A DNA stretch of 64,000 bases from Flavobacterium lindanitolerans. GTDB taxonomy: Bacteria; Bacteroidota; Bacteroidia; Flavobacteriales; Flavobacteriaceae. The position numbers were made by a program, and so were the translations under genes. Below the pieces are notes generated by a model that searched no databases, had not been told where the DNA came from, and saw only the letters and a list, made by a program, of their open reading frames with translations. Shown here one piece after another: positions 1 to 8,335 of the stretch (its first letter is position 1; each line of letters starts with the position of its first letter). The stretch lies in contig NZ_PJND01000007.1 of the NCBI RefSeq assembly GCF_002846575.1, forward strand, positions 1,612,001-1,676,000, written 5' to 3'.

Positions 1-148
1 ATATGTCTGCTGCAACATATTTTACATTTTGGATGTCGGATTTTTTCCCGTTTCTTGAAATTGCTGTTATTTCATGATGACGGTTGGCCAGTTCGGCGGT
101 AATTTTTGAGCCTACAAATCCGGTGGCTCCAATAATTGCGATTTTCAT
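1..148 (-). CDS. NAD(P)-binding (NmrA/YwnB-like) protein, N-terminal fragment
   Basis: Only the first 49 codons are inside the window; the gene runs off the left edge. The protein opens with MKIAIIGATGFVGSKI, a Rossmann-fold GATGxxG dinucleotide-binding loop, followed by a second strand ending in ISRNGKK. This is the start of the atypical SDR or NmrA family, which includes flavin reductase-like and quinone-reducing enzymes; the substrate cannot be told from this piece. It lies 57 bases downstream of an Rrf2 regulator on the same strand. That arrangement recalls the ywnA-ywnB pair of Bacillus subtilis, so the two are probably co-transcribed. Confidence 0.8.
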   Translation of the reverse strand, partial: MKIAIIGATGFVGSKITAELANRHHEITAISRNGKKSDIQNVKYVAADI

Positions 149-205
149 AATAGTATATGTTTTAAAAGTAATAAAAAAAGTTACAGTTTAGTTTAAAAAA
201 AATAG

Positions 206-613
206 CTAGAACTTATCTGAAAATTCAGTCAGTGAAATCGTACCTAATTGCTTGATGATTTTATCGTTAATATCTTCATATAGTTCGTCCAATTTTTTAT
301 TGATGTTTTTTCCAACCGGACAATCCGGATTTGGGTCATTTTTAGAATAGCCCAAAGTCACTTTTTCAAAAGTCATTTTGAAAATGTCGTCAAGGTTAAT
401 CTTCGCAGCGGGTTTTAATAATTTTGTACCGCCATTTTTTCCTTCTTTGCTTTCTACAATATTGTGTTTTTTGAGGTTGGCAATTTCTTTTCGAATCAGT
501 ACCGGATGCAGGTTCATGCTCCCTGCAAGGAATTCTGAGGAAAGATATTCGTCAGGAAACTTAGACAGAAGGGTCAGGATATGAAGCGTTATTGCAAACT
601 TGCCGGAAATCAT
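206..613 (-). CDS. Rrf2 family transcriptional regulator
   Basis: A 135-residue DNA-binding protein of normal Rrf2 length. The winged helix-turn-helix fills roughly residues 8-65 (FAITLHILTLL, LHPVLIRKEIANLKK) with the usual glycine-rich wing KEGKNGGTKL. The three cysteines that hold an iron-sulfur cluster in IscR or NsrR are absent. There is one cysteine, C98 in NPDCPVG, which suggests a YwnA-like thiol or redox sensor rather than a cluster protein; that part is inference. It is the first gene of a probable two-gene unit with the NAD(P)-binding protein. A palindrome overlaps its own promoter, which fits autoregulation. Confidence 0.88.
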   Translation of the reverse strand: MISGKFAITLHILTLLSKFPDEYLSSEFLAGSMNLHPVLIRKEIANLKKHNIVESKEGKNGGTKLLKPAAKINLDDIFKMTFEKVTLGYSKNDPNPDCPVGKNINKKLDELYEDINDKIIKQLGTISLTEFSDKF

Positions 614-628
614 ACTGTAATAAAATAT

Positions 629-662
629 GTTACAAATTTATAACGATTTTATTTCTTAACAA
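629..662 (-). promoter_or_regulatory. Promoter and candidate Rrf2 operator
   Basis: Read on the minus strand there is a -7 element TAAATTTG (640-633) and a TTG at 662-660, spaced 19 bases, matching the Bacteroidota TTG-N17-23-TAnnTTTG promoter. A near-perfect 16-base palindrome, GTTACAAATTTATAAC (629-644), with only the fifth and twelfth bases unpaired, covers the -7 element. It is well placed for autorepression by the Rrf2 protein. Confidence 0.55.
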
Positions 663-718
663 ATATTTTGGCTTTTTTTTATGATTCCGGGATGACTGAT
701 AAATTGTAGGTAATGCCG

Positions 719-780
719 TAAATTTGCACTGTTTTCATCAATAAAAAAAACAAAAGACGGGATAGGTCTTAAACCTCCGT
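719..780 (+). promoter_or_regulatory. Leader of the AEC transporter gene: -7 element plus hairpin
   Basis: TAAATTTG at 719-726 is a perfect -7 match, though no TTG sits at the expected distance. In the transcribed leader, ACGG (757-760) pairs with CCGT (777-780) and AGGT (764-767) with ACCT (773-776), giving a hairpin with a three-base bulge that ends 15 bases before the ATG at 796. It could affect translation; nothing in it resembles a known riboswitch. Confidence 0.35.
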
Positions 781-795
781 AATTTGAATATAAAA

Positions 796-1707
796 ATGGA
801 TAGTATTATCTTGTTGTTTTTGTGCCTGCTGGTAGGATTTGTACTGCAAAGAGCTAAAAATTTCCCGGCGAATTCACATCAGGTATTGAACCAGTTCGTG
901 ATTTATATCTCATTGCCGGCTCTGGCATTATTCTATATTCCTAAGATTGAAATCAGTTCCAAACTTTTATTTCCATTGGGTATAGCCTGGCTGGGTTTTT
1001 TATTTTCTTTCCTGTTTTTTTCGGTATTAGGAAGTTATTTCAAATGGTCGAGAAAATTAGTGGGTTGCCTTATTCTGATGGGTGGTTTAGGAAATACGGC
1101 TTTTGTTGGTTTTCCCGTAATAGAGGCTTTATATGGCAAAGAAGGAATGGAAACGGCTATAATTGTAGACCAGCCCGGTACGTTCGTAGTCATGGCAACT
1201 TTAGGGATTATTGTAGCATCGCTCTATTCAAGAGGTACTCCAAATCCCAAAGAAATTGTTTCAAAAATTTTGCTTTTTCCTCCTTTTCTGGCCTTTTTTG
1301 CAGCTTTGCTGATGAATGTCTTGGATGCCGATTTTAATGAAAACCTACAATTGGTTTTTCAGCGATTGGGAAGTACGGTAACACCAATAGCCCTTGTAGC
1401 GGTAGGTTTACAGATAAAAATACAGGAAAAAAGCAGGCATTGGAATTTTTTGGTTTTGGGATTGTTTTTCAAACTGATGATTACTCCGGCATTTTTTTAT
1501 GTCTTATATAAAATAATTTTTAACGGAAACGGAATCGAAACAGATGTTGCGATATTGGAGTCGGCTATGGCACCCATGATTACAGCATCAATCATTGCTT
1601 CAAATTATGGGCTCAAACCTAAGCTCAGCAGTATGATGATTGGCATTGGTATTCCGCTTTCGTTTATAACATTGGCCTTTTGGTATTGGGTTTTAATTAC
1701 TTTTTAA
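796..1707 (+). CDS. AEC (auxin efflux carrier) family transporter
   Basis: An inner-membrane carrier of the AEC family (TC 2.A.69), about 303 residues, with eight to ten hydrophobic helices over the whole length. The family signature appears as GGLGNTAFVGFPV near residue 95 and TPIALVAVGLQI near 197. Characterised members move dicarboxylates such as malate or malonate; the substrate here is unknown. A TTG 12 bases upstream is an alternative start, but the ATG at 796 is preferred because hydrophobic sequence begins directly after it. The next gene, an MFS pump, begins six bases after the stop, so they form a transport operon. Confidence 0.85.
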   Translation: MDSIILLFLCLLVGFVLQRAKNFPANSHQVLNQFVIYISLPALALFYIPKIEISSKLLFPLGIAWLGFLFSFLFFSVLGSYFKWSRKLVGCLILMGGLGNTAFVGFPVIEALYGKEGMETAIIVDQPGTFVVMATLGIIVASLYSRGTPNPKEIVSKILLFPPFLAFFAALLMNVLDADFNENLQLVFQRLGSTVTPIALVAVGLQIKIQEKSRHWNFLVLGLFFKLMITPAFFYVLYKIIFNGNGIETDVAILESAMAPMITASIIASNYGLKPKLSSMMIGIGIPLSFITLAFWYWVLITF

Positions 1708-1713
1708 AAAAAT

Positions 1714-2928
1714 ATGAAAGCAACAGATTTGAATTTTCAAGCTCAGGATAATAAGGAAGTAGCGCAAAAAACGGTCTATTCCATTCTTTTCTCTATAGCT
1801 TTTGCACATATGCTGAATGATTTGCTTCAGGCGGTCATTCCGTCTGTTTATCCCATATTAAAAGAAAGCTATAAGCTGTCATTTACGCAGATAGGACTGA
1901 TTACTTTTGCCTATCAGATGGCAGCTTCAATCCTGCAGCCGTTTGTAGGGTTTTATACAGACAAAAAGCCACAGCCTTATTCGCAGATTTACGGAATGCT
2001 TTTTACCTTATCAGGAATTATCCTGCTGTCTTATGCCTCGAATTTTTATGTCATCATACTTTCGGTAATTCTGGTAGGGATAGGTTCCTCCATTTTCCAT
2101 CCGGAAGCTTCCCGAATTTCATTTCTGGCTTCAGGAGGCAAACGCGGACTGGCACAGTCGGTTTTTCAATTAGGAGGAAATGCAGGTACCGCTATAGGGC
2201 CTTTATTGGTGGCGTTGCTGGTAGTGCCAAATTCACAGCGCTATATTTTGTTTTTCGTGATAATAGCCACTCTGGCATTGTTAGTTCTGGGCAGGATTGC
2301 ACGCTGGTATGATAATCATCTTACTTTAAGAGCTAAGAAAAAAATAGAAGTCATTTTGCCGGATTTGTCAAAAAACAGGATTGTCCTGACTGTCATCATT
2401 TTGCTGGTATTAATCTTTTCGAAGTTTTTCTACATGGCCAGTATGTCCAGTTATTTTACGTTCTATCTGATTGAAAAATTTAATGTCTCTGTTCAGGATG
2501 CCCAATTCCACCTTTTCCTGTTTTTGGCTTCCTGTGCTTTAGGAACATTGTTAGGAGGACCGTTAGGCGATAAGTTTGGTCGAAAATATGTCATCTGGTT
2601 TTCGGTTCTGGGAGCGGCTCCGTTTGCGTTATTCTTGCCTTATGCCGATTTGTTTTGGACCGGTATTTTGTCTGTGGTTATAGGAATCATCATTTCTTCT
2701 GCTTTTCCTGCAATTCTGGTATATGCACAAGAACTATTGCCTAAAAAACTGGGCATGGTTTCCGGCCTTTTTTATGGTTTTGCTTTCGGAATGGGCGGGC
2801 TTGGGTCGGCCTTGTTAGGCTATACAGCAGACCATATTGGAATTGAAGCGGTATATAAAATTTGTGCTTATTTGCCACTGATTGGAATTATTGCCTTATT
2901 CCTTCCAAACCTCAAGAAGAAAAAGTAA
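1714..2928 (+). CDS. MFS transporter, fosmidomycin-resistance (Fsr) type
   Basis: A 404-residue, roughly 12-helix major facilitator. The Fsr subfamily is recognised from GIGSSIFHPEASRISFLASG at about residues 128-147, followed by GLAQSVFQLGGNAGTAIGPL. The loop 8-9 motif GGPLGDKFGRKYV is also present. Family members export fosmidomycin and other small compounds, but the native substrate is not known. A 40-residue hydrophilic N-terminus precedes the first helix. Six bases after the AEC gene stop, so probably translated from the same mRNA. Confidence 0.88.
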   Translation: MKATDLNFQAQDNKEVAQKTVYSILFSIAFAHMLNDLLQAVIPSVYPILKESYKLSFTQIGLITFAYQMAASILQPFVGFYTDKKPQPYSQIYGMLFTLSGIILLSYASNFYVIILSVILVGIGSSIFHPEASRISFLASGGKRGLAQSVFQLGGNAGTAIGPLLVALLVVPNSQRYILFFVIIATLALLVLGRIARWYDNHLTLRAKKKIEVILPDLSKNRIVLTVIILLVLIFSKFFYMASMSSYFTFYLIEKFNVSVQDAQFHLFLFLASCALGTLLGGPLGDKFGRKYVIWFSVLGAAPFALFLPYADLFWTGILSVVIGIIISSAFPAILVYAQELLPKKLGMVSGLFYGFAFGMGGLGSALLGYTADHIGIEAVYKICAYLPLIGIIALFLPNLKKKK

Positions 2929-3000
2929 GCTGTCTGCCATTTTTATCTTGTTAATTTTTTGTAAATTTATAGGGCGTGAAACCCATAAATTACAGCTATT

Positions 3001-3432
3001 ATGATGAAAATTTTTAGCACGGCCCAAAACAAGAATCTTTCCAATATCATGCTTTTTGTTGTGAGGGCTACGGTGAGCAGCTTTATGCTGGTGCATGGTG
3101 TGGAAAAATTTGATACGCTTTATGCAGGTGGGCCGTTTGAATTTCCAGATCCTTTGGGAGTAGGCCCGGCAGCATCGCTATCATTGGCGGTATTTGCCGA
3201 AGTTTTGTGTTCGGGATTGCTATTGGTCGGATTTGCAACACGCCTGGTAACGATTCCGCTGATTATCACGATGTATTTTGCAGTTTTCGTAATTCACGGA
3301 TCGCACGGTTTTGAAAAACAGGAACTGGGCGGATTGTATCTTCTGATTTATGTTCTTTTACTGGTGACAGGAAGCGGAAAGTACTCCGTAGATCATTTTA
3401 TTTATAAAAGAACCAGACCCGAAAAACCTTAA
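3001..3432 (+). CDS. DoxX family membrane protein
   Basis: A 143-residue, four-helix inner-membrane protein of the DoxX family. Recognisable parts are VVRATVSSFMLVHGVEKF near residue 20, a loop rich in glycine and proline, and SLAVFAEVLCSGLLLVGFATRL near residue 65. DoxX relatives act with thiol or quinone-linked oxidoreductases, but their biochemistry is mostly undefined. The gene opens with two consecutive ATG codons, and either could be used. It stands alone, 72 bases after the MFS gene and 90 before the oxidase gene, both on the same strand. Confidence 0.85.
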   Translation: MMKIFSTAQNKNLSNIMLFVVRATVSSFMLVHGVEKFDTLYAGGPFEFPDPLGVGPAASLSLAVFAEVLCSGLLLVGFATRLVTIPLIITMYFAVFVIHGSHGFEKQELGGLYLLIYVLLLVTGSGKYSVDHFIYKRTRPEKP

Positions 3433-3522
3433 TTTTATTTGTGACAAAAACCCTTTTGCGACATTATAAAGCAATCAAATAAATAGTATTTTTGAATTCT
3501 TAATGATTTTGAAATTGCTATC

Positions 3523-4935
3523 ATGAAAACCGAACTGCTTTCCAAAGAAGTAATCAGCAGGCTACAGCAAATTGTTGGCCCGTCTTTTCTTTTTTTAGAT
3601 GAAGAAACCCGAAATAATTATGGGCGTGACGAAACCGAAGATTATGTTTTTCCTCCGGGTGTAGTGCTGAAACCTGCTTCTGCCGAAGAAATTTCGGCTA
3701 TCCTAAAGCTGGCTAATGACTATAAAATTCCCGTAACTCCAATTGGAGGTAAAACAGGATTGAGTGGTGGCGCTTTGAGTATTCATCAGGGTATTGGACT
3801 TTCGATGGAACGTTTCAATAAAATCCTTCATATTGACGAGCAGAATCTTCAGGTTATGGTTGAGCCGGGTGTAGTAACGCAGACGCTGCAGGAAGCCGTT
3901 CTGGAAAAAGGATTATTTTATCCGCCAGACCCGAGCAGTCGCGGTAGCTGTTTTATTGGCGGAAACGTTGCCGAAAATGCAGGTGGAGCAAGAGCTGTAA
4001 AGTATGGCGTAACCAAAGATTATGTTTTGAACCTTGAAGTGGTATTGCCAACAGGAGAGATTGTGTGGACAGGAGCGAATACGCTAAAAAATTCAACAGG
4101 CTATAATCTGACGCAATTAATGGTTGGCAGTGAAGGCACATTAGGTGTTATTACCAAAATTGTGATGAAGCTGTTGCCTAAAAATACGCATAATGTGCTA
4201 ATGCTTGTTCCGTTTTTTAATTCCAGCCAGGCTTGTGAAGCGGTGGCTCAGATTTTTAAGGCCGGAATAACACCAAGTGCCCTGGAATTTATGGAGCGTG
4301 ACGCTATTGACTGGACATTGCGTTTTATTGATGGTGTCAGTCTGAACATTAAAGATGAGGTTGAGGCGCATTTGTTGATTGAAGTCGATGGAAATTATCC
4401 GGACGTGCTGTTTTCTGAAGCCGAAAAAATTACAGAGGTTCTGGAACAATTTGCCATTGATGAAATTCTTTTTGCCGATTCCGAAGACCAGAAAAATGCA
4501 TTATGGAAATTGAGAAGAGCGGTGGCAGAAGCCGTAAAATCGAATTCGGTTTATAAGGAAGAAGATACGGTTGTGCCACGATATGAACTTCCGAGGCTTT
4601 TGGAAGGTATAAAATCTATCGGAAATAAATATGGCTTTAAGTCGGTTTGTTATGGACATGCGGGCGATGGCAACCTCCATGTGAATATTGTCAAGGGTGA
4701 TATGTCTGATGAAGACTGGAAGACTGAAATTCCGAAAGGAATCCGTGAGATTTTTGAACTGACGGTTTCGCTCAAAGGAACCTTGTCTGGCGAACATGGT
4801 ATTGGTTATGTGCAGAAAAACTACATGGATATTGCTTTTTCACCAACGCAATTGTTATTGATGAAGAACATTAAAAATTGTTTTGACCCGAATAATATCC
4901 TAAACCCTGGCAAAGTATTACCGGATTCTATATAA
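3523..4935 (+). CDS. FAD-linked oxidase (GlcD-type glycolate oxidase / D-lactate dehydrogenase)
   Basis: A 470-residue flavoenzyme of the p-cresol methylhydroxylase/GlcD superfamily. The FAD-binding PCMH domain covers about residues 35-215, with GGKTGLSGGAL as the pyrophosphate loop, PDPSSRGSCFIGGNVAENAG and NSTGYNLTQLMVGSEGTLG. The C-terminal FAD-oxidase cap ends with CYGHAGDGNLHVNI and GTLSGEHGIGYVQK. The enzyme should oxidise a 2-hydroxy acid, with D-lactate or glycolate most likely, passing electrons to the respiratory chain. No iron-sulfur partner (GlcF) is adjacent. TATTTTTG at 3487-3494 could be its -7 element, without a matching TTG. Confidence 0.88.
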   Translation: MKTELLSKEVISRLQQIVGPSFLFLDEETRNNYGRDETEDYVFPPGVVLKPASAEEISAILKLANDYKIPVTPIGGKTGLSGGALSIHQGIGLSMERFNKILHIDEQNLQVMVEPGVVTQTLQEAVLEKGLFYPPDPSSRGSCFIGGNVAENAGGARAVKYGVTKDYVLNLEVVLPTGEIVWTGANTLKNSTGYNLTQLMVGSEGTLGVITKIVMKLLPKNTHNVLMLVPFFNSSQACEAVAQIFKAGITPSALEFMERDAIDWTLRFIDGVSLNIKDEVEAHLLIEVDGNYPDVLFSEAEKITEVLEQFAIDEILFADSEDQKNALWKLRRAVAEAVKSNSVYKEEDTVVPRYELPRLLEGIKSIGNKYGFKSVCYGHAGDGNLHVNIVKGDMSDEDWKTEIPKGIREIFELTVSLKGTLSGEHGIGYVQKNYMDIAFSPTQLLLMKNIKNCFDPNNILNPGKVLPDSI

Positions 4936-4967
4936 AAAAAGGAGCTTCATTTGAAGCTCCTTTTTTT
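4934..4967. terminator. Bidirectional intrinsic terminator
   Basis: GGAGCTTCA (4941-4949) pairs perfectly with TGAAGCTCC (4952-4960), flanked by a seven-A run on one side and a seven-T run on the other. It sits between two convergent genes and can end both transcripts. Confidence 0.9.
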
Positions 4968-4968
4968 A

Positions 4969-6225
4969 TTATAGGTTAGCCGATTTTGCTTTCGGCAGTA
5001 ATCGGTTAGCCAGTTTTCCAATAGTAAGTCCTTGTACGATAATAGAAAATACGACCACAAAGTAAGTAATCGCCACTATAATTTTTTTATGTGGTCCTTC
5101 AGCAATCGATAGTGCCAGGGCGATGGAAACACCGCCACGGAGTCCGCCCCATACCATTATTTTTATGGTTGAAGATTCAAATTTCTTTTTAAAAGGAATG
5201 ATTTTCGTTGGAATCCAAATTGATATAAGTCGACAGAGTAGTACAATGAAGATACAAATCAATCCAATAGACCAGAAGCTTAGGATATTTGGGATTAACA
5301 ATAACTCAAAACCGATAAAAAGGAAAAGAATAGCGTTGAGAATCTCATCAATCAATTCCCAAAATTTATTCAGGTAGTCTTTGGTAGTGGCAGACATAGC
5401 TGTCTTTTTTCCGTAATTTCCAATAATGATTCCTGCTGCAACCATGGTTAATGGTCCGGAAATATGCATGGCCTGAGCAATCAGATAACCGCCCATAACA
5501 ACCGATAAGGTAATCAATACGGACACTTTATAATCGTCTACTTTTCGCATGGCTTTGCTGGACTGTATACCCAAAATCGTTCCAAGAATAAATCCACCCA
5601 AAGCTTCTCTTATGAGTAGCCATGAAACGTGAGGTAATGAAAAGTCGCTTGCCGGGTCTTGTGCCAATTTTAAAATTACGGCAAAAACCACAACCGCGAC
5701 ACCGTCATTAAACAGAGATTCTCCCGCAATTTTTGTTTCCAGTGATTTTGGAACTTTGGCGTCTTTCAGTATGCTGAGTACGGCAATAGGATCTGTAGGC
5801 GAAATCAGGGCTCCAAAAAGCAAACAGTAAATAAACGGAAGGTCTATATGGAGCAGGTCTGTAACAAAGTCCAGAATAAGTCCGATGGCCAGTGCCGATA
5901 TTAATACGCTAATCGTTGAAAAAACCATGACAGGACCGCGCTGTTCACGCAAATCTTTAAGATTGACATGAATAGCACCTGCAAACAAAAGGAAGTTAAG
6001 CATGGCACCCATCAATACTTCCGTAAAATCAAATTCTGAAAATAGTTTTGAAAAGTTTGTAAATGTTTCCGGAAAAATATTACCGGTTACTACCAGCAAT
6101 ATGGAACTGATCATGGCAATAATCATGATTCCGATGGTGGCGGGCAATTTTAGGAAACGGATGTTGAGATAGGCAAAAAATGATGCGAGTACGATTAGGA
6201 CTGAAAAGGAGTAGTATAATTCCAT
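4969..6225 (-). CDS. Na+/H+ antiporter, CPA1 (NhaP) family
   Basis: A 418-residue integral membrane protein with about 12 helices. It shows the CPA1 core: [20 protein letters not shown] near residue 140 with the conserved TDP, and [14 protein letters not shown] near 168 with the ion-binding Asn-Asp pair. A further signature, [14 protein letters not shown], lies near residue 360. It should exchange cytoplasmic sodium, or another monovalent cation, for protons. The usual C-terminal cytoplasmic regulatory tail is missing, and the protein ends soon after the last helix. TATATTTG (minus strand, 6254-6247) lies about 20 bases before the ATG and is a plausible -7 element. Confidence 0.9.
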   Translation of the reverse strand: MELYYSFSVLIVLASFFAYLNIRFLKLPATIGIMIIAMISSILLVVTGNIFPETFTNFSKLFSEFDFTEVLMGAMLNFLLFAGAIHVNLKDLREQRGPVMVFSTISVLISALAIGLILDFVTDLLHIDLPFIYCLLFGALISPTDPIAVLSILKDAKVPKSLETKIAGESLFNDGVAVVVFAVILKLAQDPASDFSLPHVSWLLIREALGGFILGTILGIQSSKAMRKVDDYKVSVLITLSVVMGGYLIAQAMHISGPLTMVAAGIIIGNYGKKTAMSATTKDYLNKFWELIDEILNAILFLFIGFELLLIPNILSFWSIGLICIFIVLLCRLISIWIPTKIIPFKKKFESSTIKIMVWGGLRGGVSIALALSIAEGPHKKIIVAITYFVVVFSIIVQGLTIGKLANRLLPKAKSANL

Positions 6226-6310
6226 AAGTTGATTTTGGCTTTTTTACAAATATAAAAAACGAGCGCAAAAACAGGGGCTCATTGCAGTTTTTTGACAAAA
6301 TTTTGGCAAA

Positions 6311-6339
6311 AAAAATCCCCAACATACGTGGGGATTTTT
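6311..6339 (-). terminator. Intrinsic terminator of the small lysine-rich gene
   Basis: AAAAATCCCC (6311-6320) pairs with GGGGATTTTT (6330-6339) around a nine-base loop. On the minus strand it is followed by a T run. It ends four bases after the stop of the small gene at 6343-6453. Confidence 0.85.
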
Positions 6340-6342
6340 TCA

Positions 6343-6453
6343 TTAATCTCTTTTTGGGTTATTTTTTTTGTCTCTTTTTTCAGCCTTTTTTTCTTTAGCA
6401 GTTTTTGCAGGCTCTTTCTTTACATTTTTCTTAACGTCGTGACTCTTTGCCAT
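6343..6453 (-). CDS. Small lysine-rich protein (36 aa)
   Basis: An intact 36-codon frame starts MAKSHDVKKNVKKEPAKTAK and contains only hydrophilic, mostly basic residues (about 16 lysines), ending KNNPKRD. Support for a real gene is the ATG start, the strong intrinsic terminator directly behind the stop, and clean spacing between neighbours. I recall similar short basic proteins from other Flavobacterium genomes, but this is memory and was not checked. It is probably intrinsically disordered and may bind nucleic acid. The function is unknown. Confidence 0.65.
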   Translation of the reverse strand: MAKSHDVKKNVKKEPAKTAKEKKAEKRDKKNNPKRD

Positions 6454-6506
6454 AGTTGTACAGTTTTAATTACTATTATTTGAACCGGACAAAAGAGGAA
6501 ATTATC

Positions 6507-7079
6507 TTATAATCCCAGTTCGGTTTTTATTTTTCCTTCAAATAGTTGGGTAAAAATCTGCTCGTTATAAATCAGGTATTTCCATTCTTTTTTGGTGAGA
6601 TTGTCTGATATGGCAATCATTTTAGCCCCGGTCTTAATGTTCATGGTCTTGTTTGTCGGATCATAAGATACATTTTCAGTCTTCATTGCTTTTTTGAACA
6701 TATCAATATATTCCTGAATTTCCAGATTGGGTATTGCCTCATCCCAAATAATCTGCATGGTGTTGTCATGGTTGATTACAGAAAAAAACTGGTCACCAAT
6801 CTTTTTGATGTCTCCAAAAGTAAAATTAGCAGGTGCATCTACCATCTTGATTTTAAATCCTTGATTGGCCTCAAAAGGTTTTTTTAGAGATTCAAGCAGG
6901 GCTTCTTTTGGAGCTATATCATATAATTTCGGATAGATCATATCCATCATCTGTTCGTATTGGTGGCTGACGGTATAATCATAGAATTTCTGAGCATTTG
7001 CTTTTAATGAAGCCATATTCTGAGAAAAACTCTTGACAGAAATCAATAAAAACAGAGCCAGACACACTATTTTTTTCAT
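6507..7079 (-). CDS. Secreted protein of unknown function
   Basis: A 190-residue protein with a clear Sec signal peptide (MKKIVCLALFLLISVKSFSQ) and a likely cleavage site after the FSQ motif common in Flavobacterium exports. The mature part has no family that I can name. It begins with a helix, SLKANAQKFYDYTVSH, and is mixed alpha/beta afterwards, which resembles small NTF2-like secreted folds; that is a guess. A TATATTTG -7 element (minus strand, 7098-7091) lies just upstream of the ATG. It is a single-gene unit; the terminator at 7104 belongs to the gene before it. Confidence 0.7.
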   Translation of the reverse strand: MKKIVCLALFLLISVKSFSQNMASLKANAQKFYDYTVSHQYEQMMDMIYPKLYDIAPKEALLESLKKPFEANQGFKIKMVDAPANFTFGDIKKIGDQFFSVINHDNTMQIIWDEAIPNLEIQEYIDMFKKAMKTENVSYDPTNKTMNIKTGAKMIAISDNLTKKEWKYLIYNEQIFTQLFEGKIKTELGL

Positions 7080-7103
7080 GTTTTTTATTTCAAATATAAA
7101 TTA

Positions 7104-7137
7104 AAAATCCTCTCACAGTGGGAAGTGAGAGGATTTT
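7104..7137 (-). terminator. Intrinsic terminator of the amidase gene
   Basis: AAAATCCTCTCAC (7104-7116) pairs perfectly with GTGAGAGGATTTT (7125-7137) around an eight-base loop, 20 bases after the amidase stop. On the minus strand the following bases are T/A-rich, and the -7 element of the next gene follows immediately. Confidence 0.88.
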
Positions 7138-7156
7138 AGGTTTTATTTATCATTTT

Positions 7157-7756
7157 TTATCGGGCAAGATATTCCAATATTTTTTGGGCTATTTCTTTTT
7201 GTCCGCTATTGCTGCTCAGGTAGCTTCTGTCATTGGCATTCGACAGAAACCCCAATTCCAACACAACAGCCGGGCTTTTGGTATTTTTTAGTAAATACAT
7301 TGGTGCGATTTTTACGCCTCTGCTTCTTAGCTTGTTGTCAGAAAGTACAGAAATCAGTTCTTCTGCATGGGCTTTTGAAGCTTCAAACCGTTCGTTTTGC
7401 TCGCTTACGTAAGCTTCTATTCCATTAGCTTCTTCGTTGGTGTTTTTATTTACGTGTAAAGAAATTACCAAATCAGGTTGTAGTTTGTTGATTTTTTCAG
7501 TTCTTTCCTGCAATGAGCTAAACTCGTCATTGTCCCGGGTTAGAATAATCTCTATTTCAGTATTCCTGTTTTGAGAAGCTATCTGTTTGGCGATATTGGA
7601 AACAATTTGTTTTTCGGAATAAAATCCATGGGTAGCGCCTATGTCTTGCCCTCCATGTCCGGCATCAATGACGATTCGCTTTTTGCTTTCTGGTGTCGTA
7701 AACGACAAGATAGAAACGAGCACGGCTGCTCCTAAAAATTTCCAGGTGTTTTTCAT
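7157..7756 (-). CDS. N-acetylmuramoyl-L-alanine amidase (Amidase_3)
   Basis: A 199-residue exported peptidoglycan hydrolase that cleaves the bond between N-acetylmuramic acid and L-alanine. After a signal peptide (to about residue 20), the Amidase_3 domain fills the rest. It starts RIVIDAGHGGQDIGA with the first zinc histidine, then a glutamate in YSEKQIV and ISLHVN with the second histidine. Near the C-terminus VVLELGFLSN carries the catalytic glutamate. It has no extra binding repeats, so it is a minimal AmiC-type enzyme acting in the periplasm. It is followed by its own terminator. Confidence 0.9.
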   Translation of the reverse strand: MKNTWKFLGAAVLVSILSFTTPESKKRIVIDAGHGGQDIGATHGFYSEKQIVSNIAKQIASQNRNTEIEIILTRDNDEFSSLQERTEKINKLQPDLVISLHVNKNTNEEANGIEAYVSEQNERFEASKAHAEELISVLSDNKLRSRGVKIAPMYLLKNTKSPAVVLELGFLSNANDRSYLSSNSGQKEIAQKILEYLAR

Positions 7757-7849
7757 ACGTTTTAAGTTTAGGGTTAAAGCATTAACTCTACAACGATGAA
7801 TGTATGAAAATATTTGCTAAAAGAGATATAAATTTTAAAGAAAAAGTTT

Positions 7850-8308
7850 TTATCTTTTATCTTTTGCCAGCATCATATGTAAAATAGGATAGGGCTTTCC
7901 ACAGCCGTCCACTTCAGACGAAGCCACAGTATGAAACCCGAACTTTTCATAAAAACCTACTGCCTGTTCATTGTCCTGGTTAACGTCTACTTTGGTAATA
8001 CTAAGATTTTCTAAAGCATGTGTTAGCAATATTTTGCCAATTCCCTGACCTCGAGCCTCTGCACAAACGAATAGCATTTCCAGATTGCCGTCAGCAGTAC
8101 CCATAAAACCAAGAATCTGGCCATTTTCATCTTTAAGGCCTATTAATGTGACAGCACTGAAATACTGAGGAACCAGGTTTTTATAAAATTCAAAATCTTC
8201 TTCCTTGAGGAAATCGTGTGTGGCTTTTACAGACGATTCCCAAACGGAAAGTATTTTGCCATATTCCGGTTCGGTTACATTTTCCAGGGTATAGTTTGAG
8301 AGTGGCAT
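7850..8308 (-). CDS. GNAT family N-acetyltransferase
   Basis: A 152-residue acetyltransferase. The acetyl-CoA-binding motif is seen as LEMLFVCAEARGQGIGKILL near residues 75-94, with the RGQGIG pyrophosphate loop. The C-terminal NEQAVGFYEKFGF motif and the ending PILHMMLAKD are typical of the YjaB/PhnO-like group. The acceptor is not predictable. It lies 27 bases downstream of an acidic hypothetical gene on the same strand and may be co-transcribed with it. Confidence 0.88.
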   Translation of the reverse strand: MPLSNYTLENVTEPEYGKILSVWESSVKATHDFLKEEDFEFYKNLVPQYFSAVTLIGLKDENGQILGFMGTADGNLEMLFVCAEARGQGIGKILLTHALENLSITKVDVNQDNEQAVGFYEKFGFHTVASSEVDGCGKPYPILHMMLAKDKR

Positions 8309-8335
8309 TTTTTCTTTTATGTATATTTTGTAAAA

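Noticed and set aside
3953..4141. Minus-strand frames inside glcD, secA, E2, ftsY and other long genes
   Set aside because: They are reverse-strand shadows of well-supported genes, with Leu/Ser/Phe-rich composition and no family.
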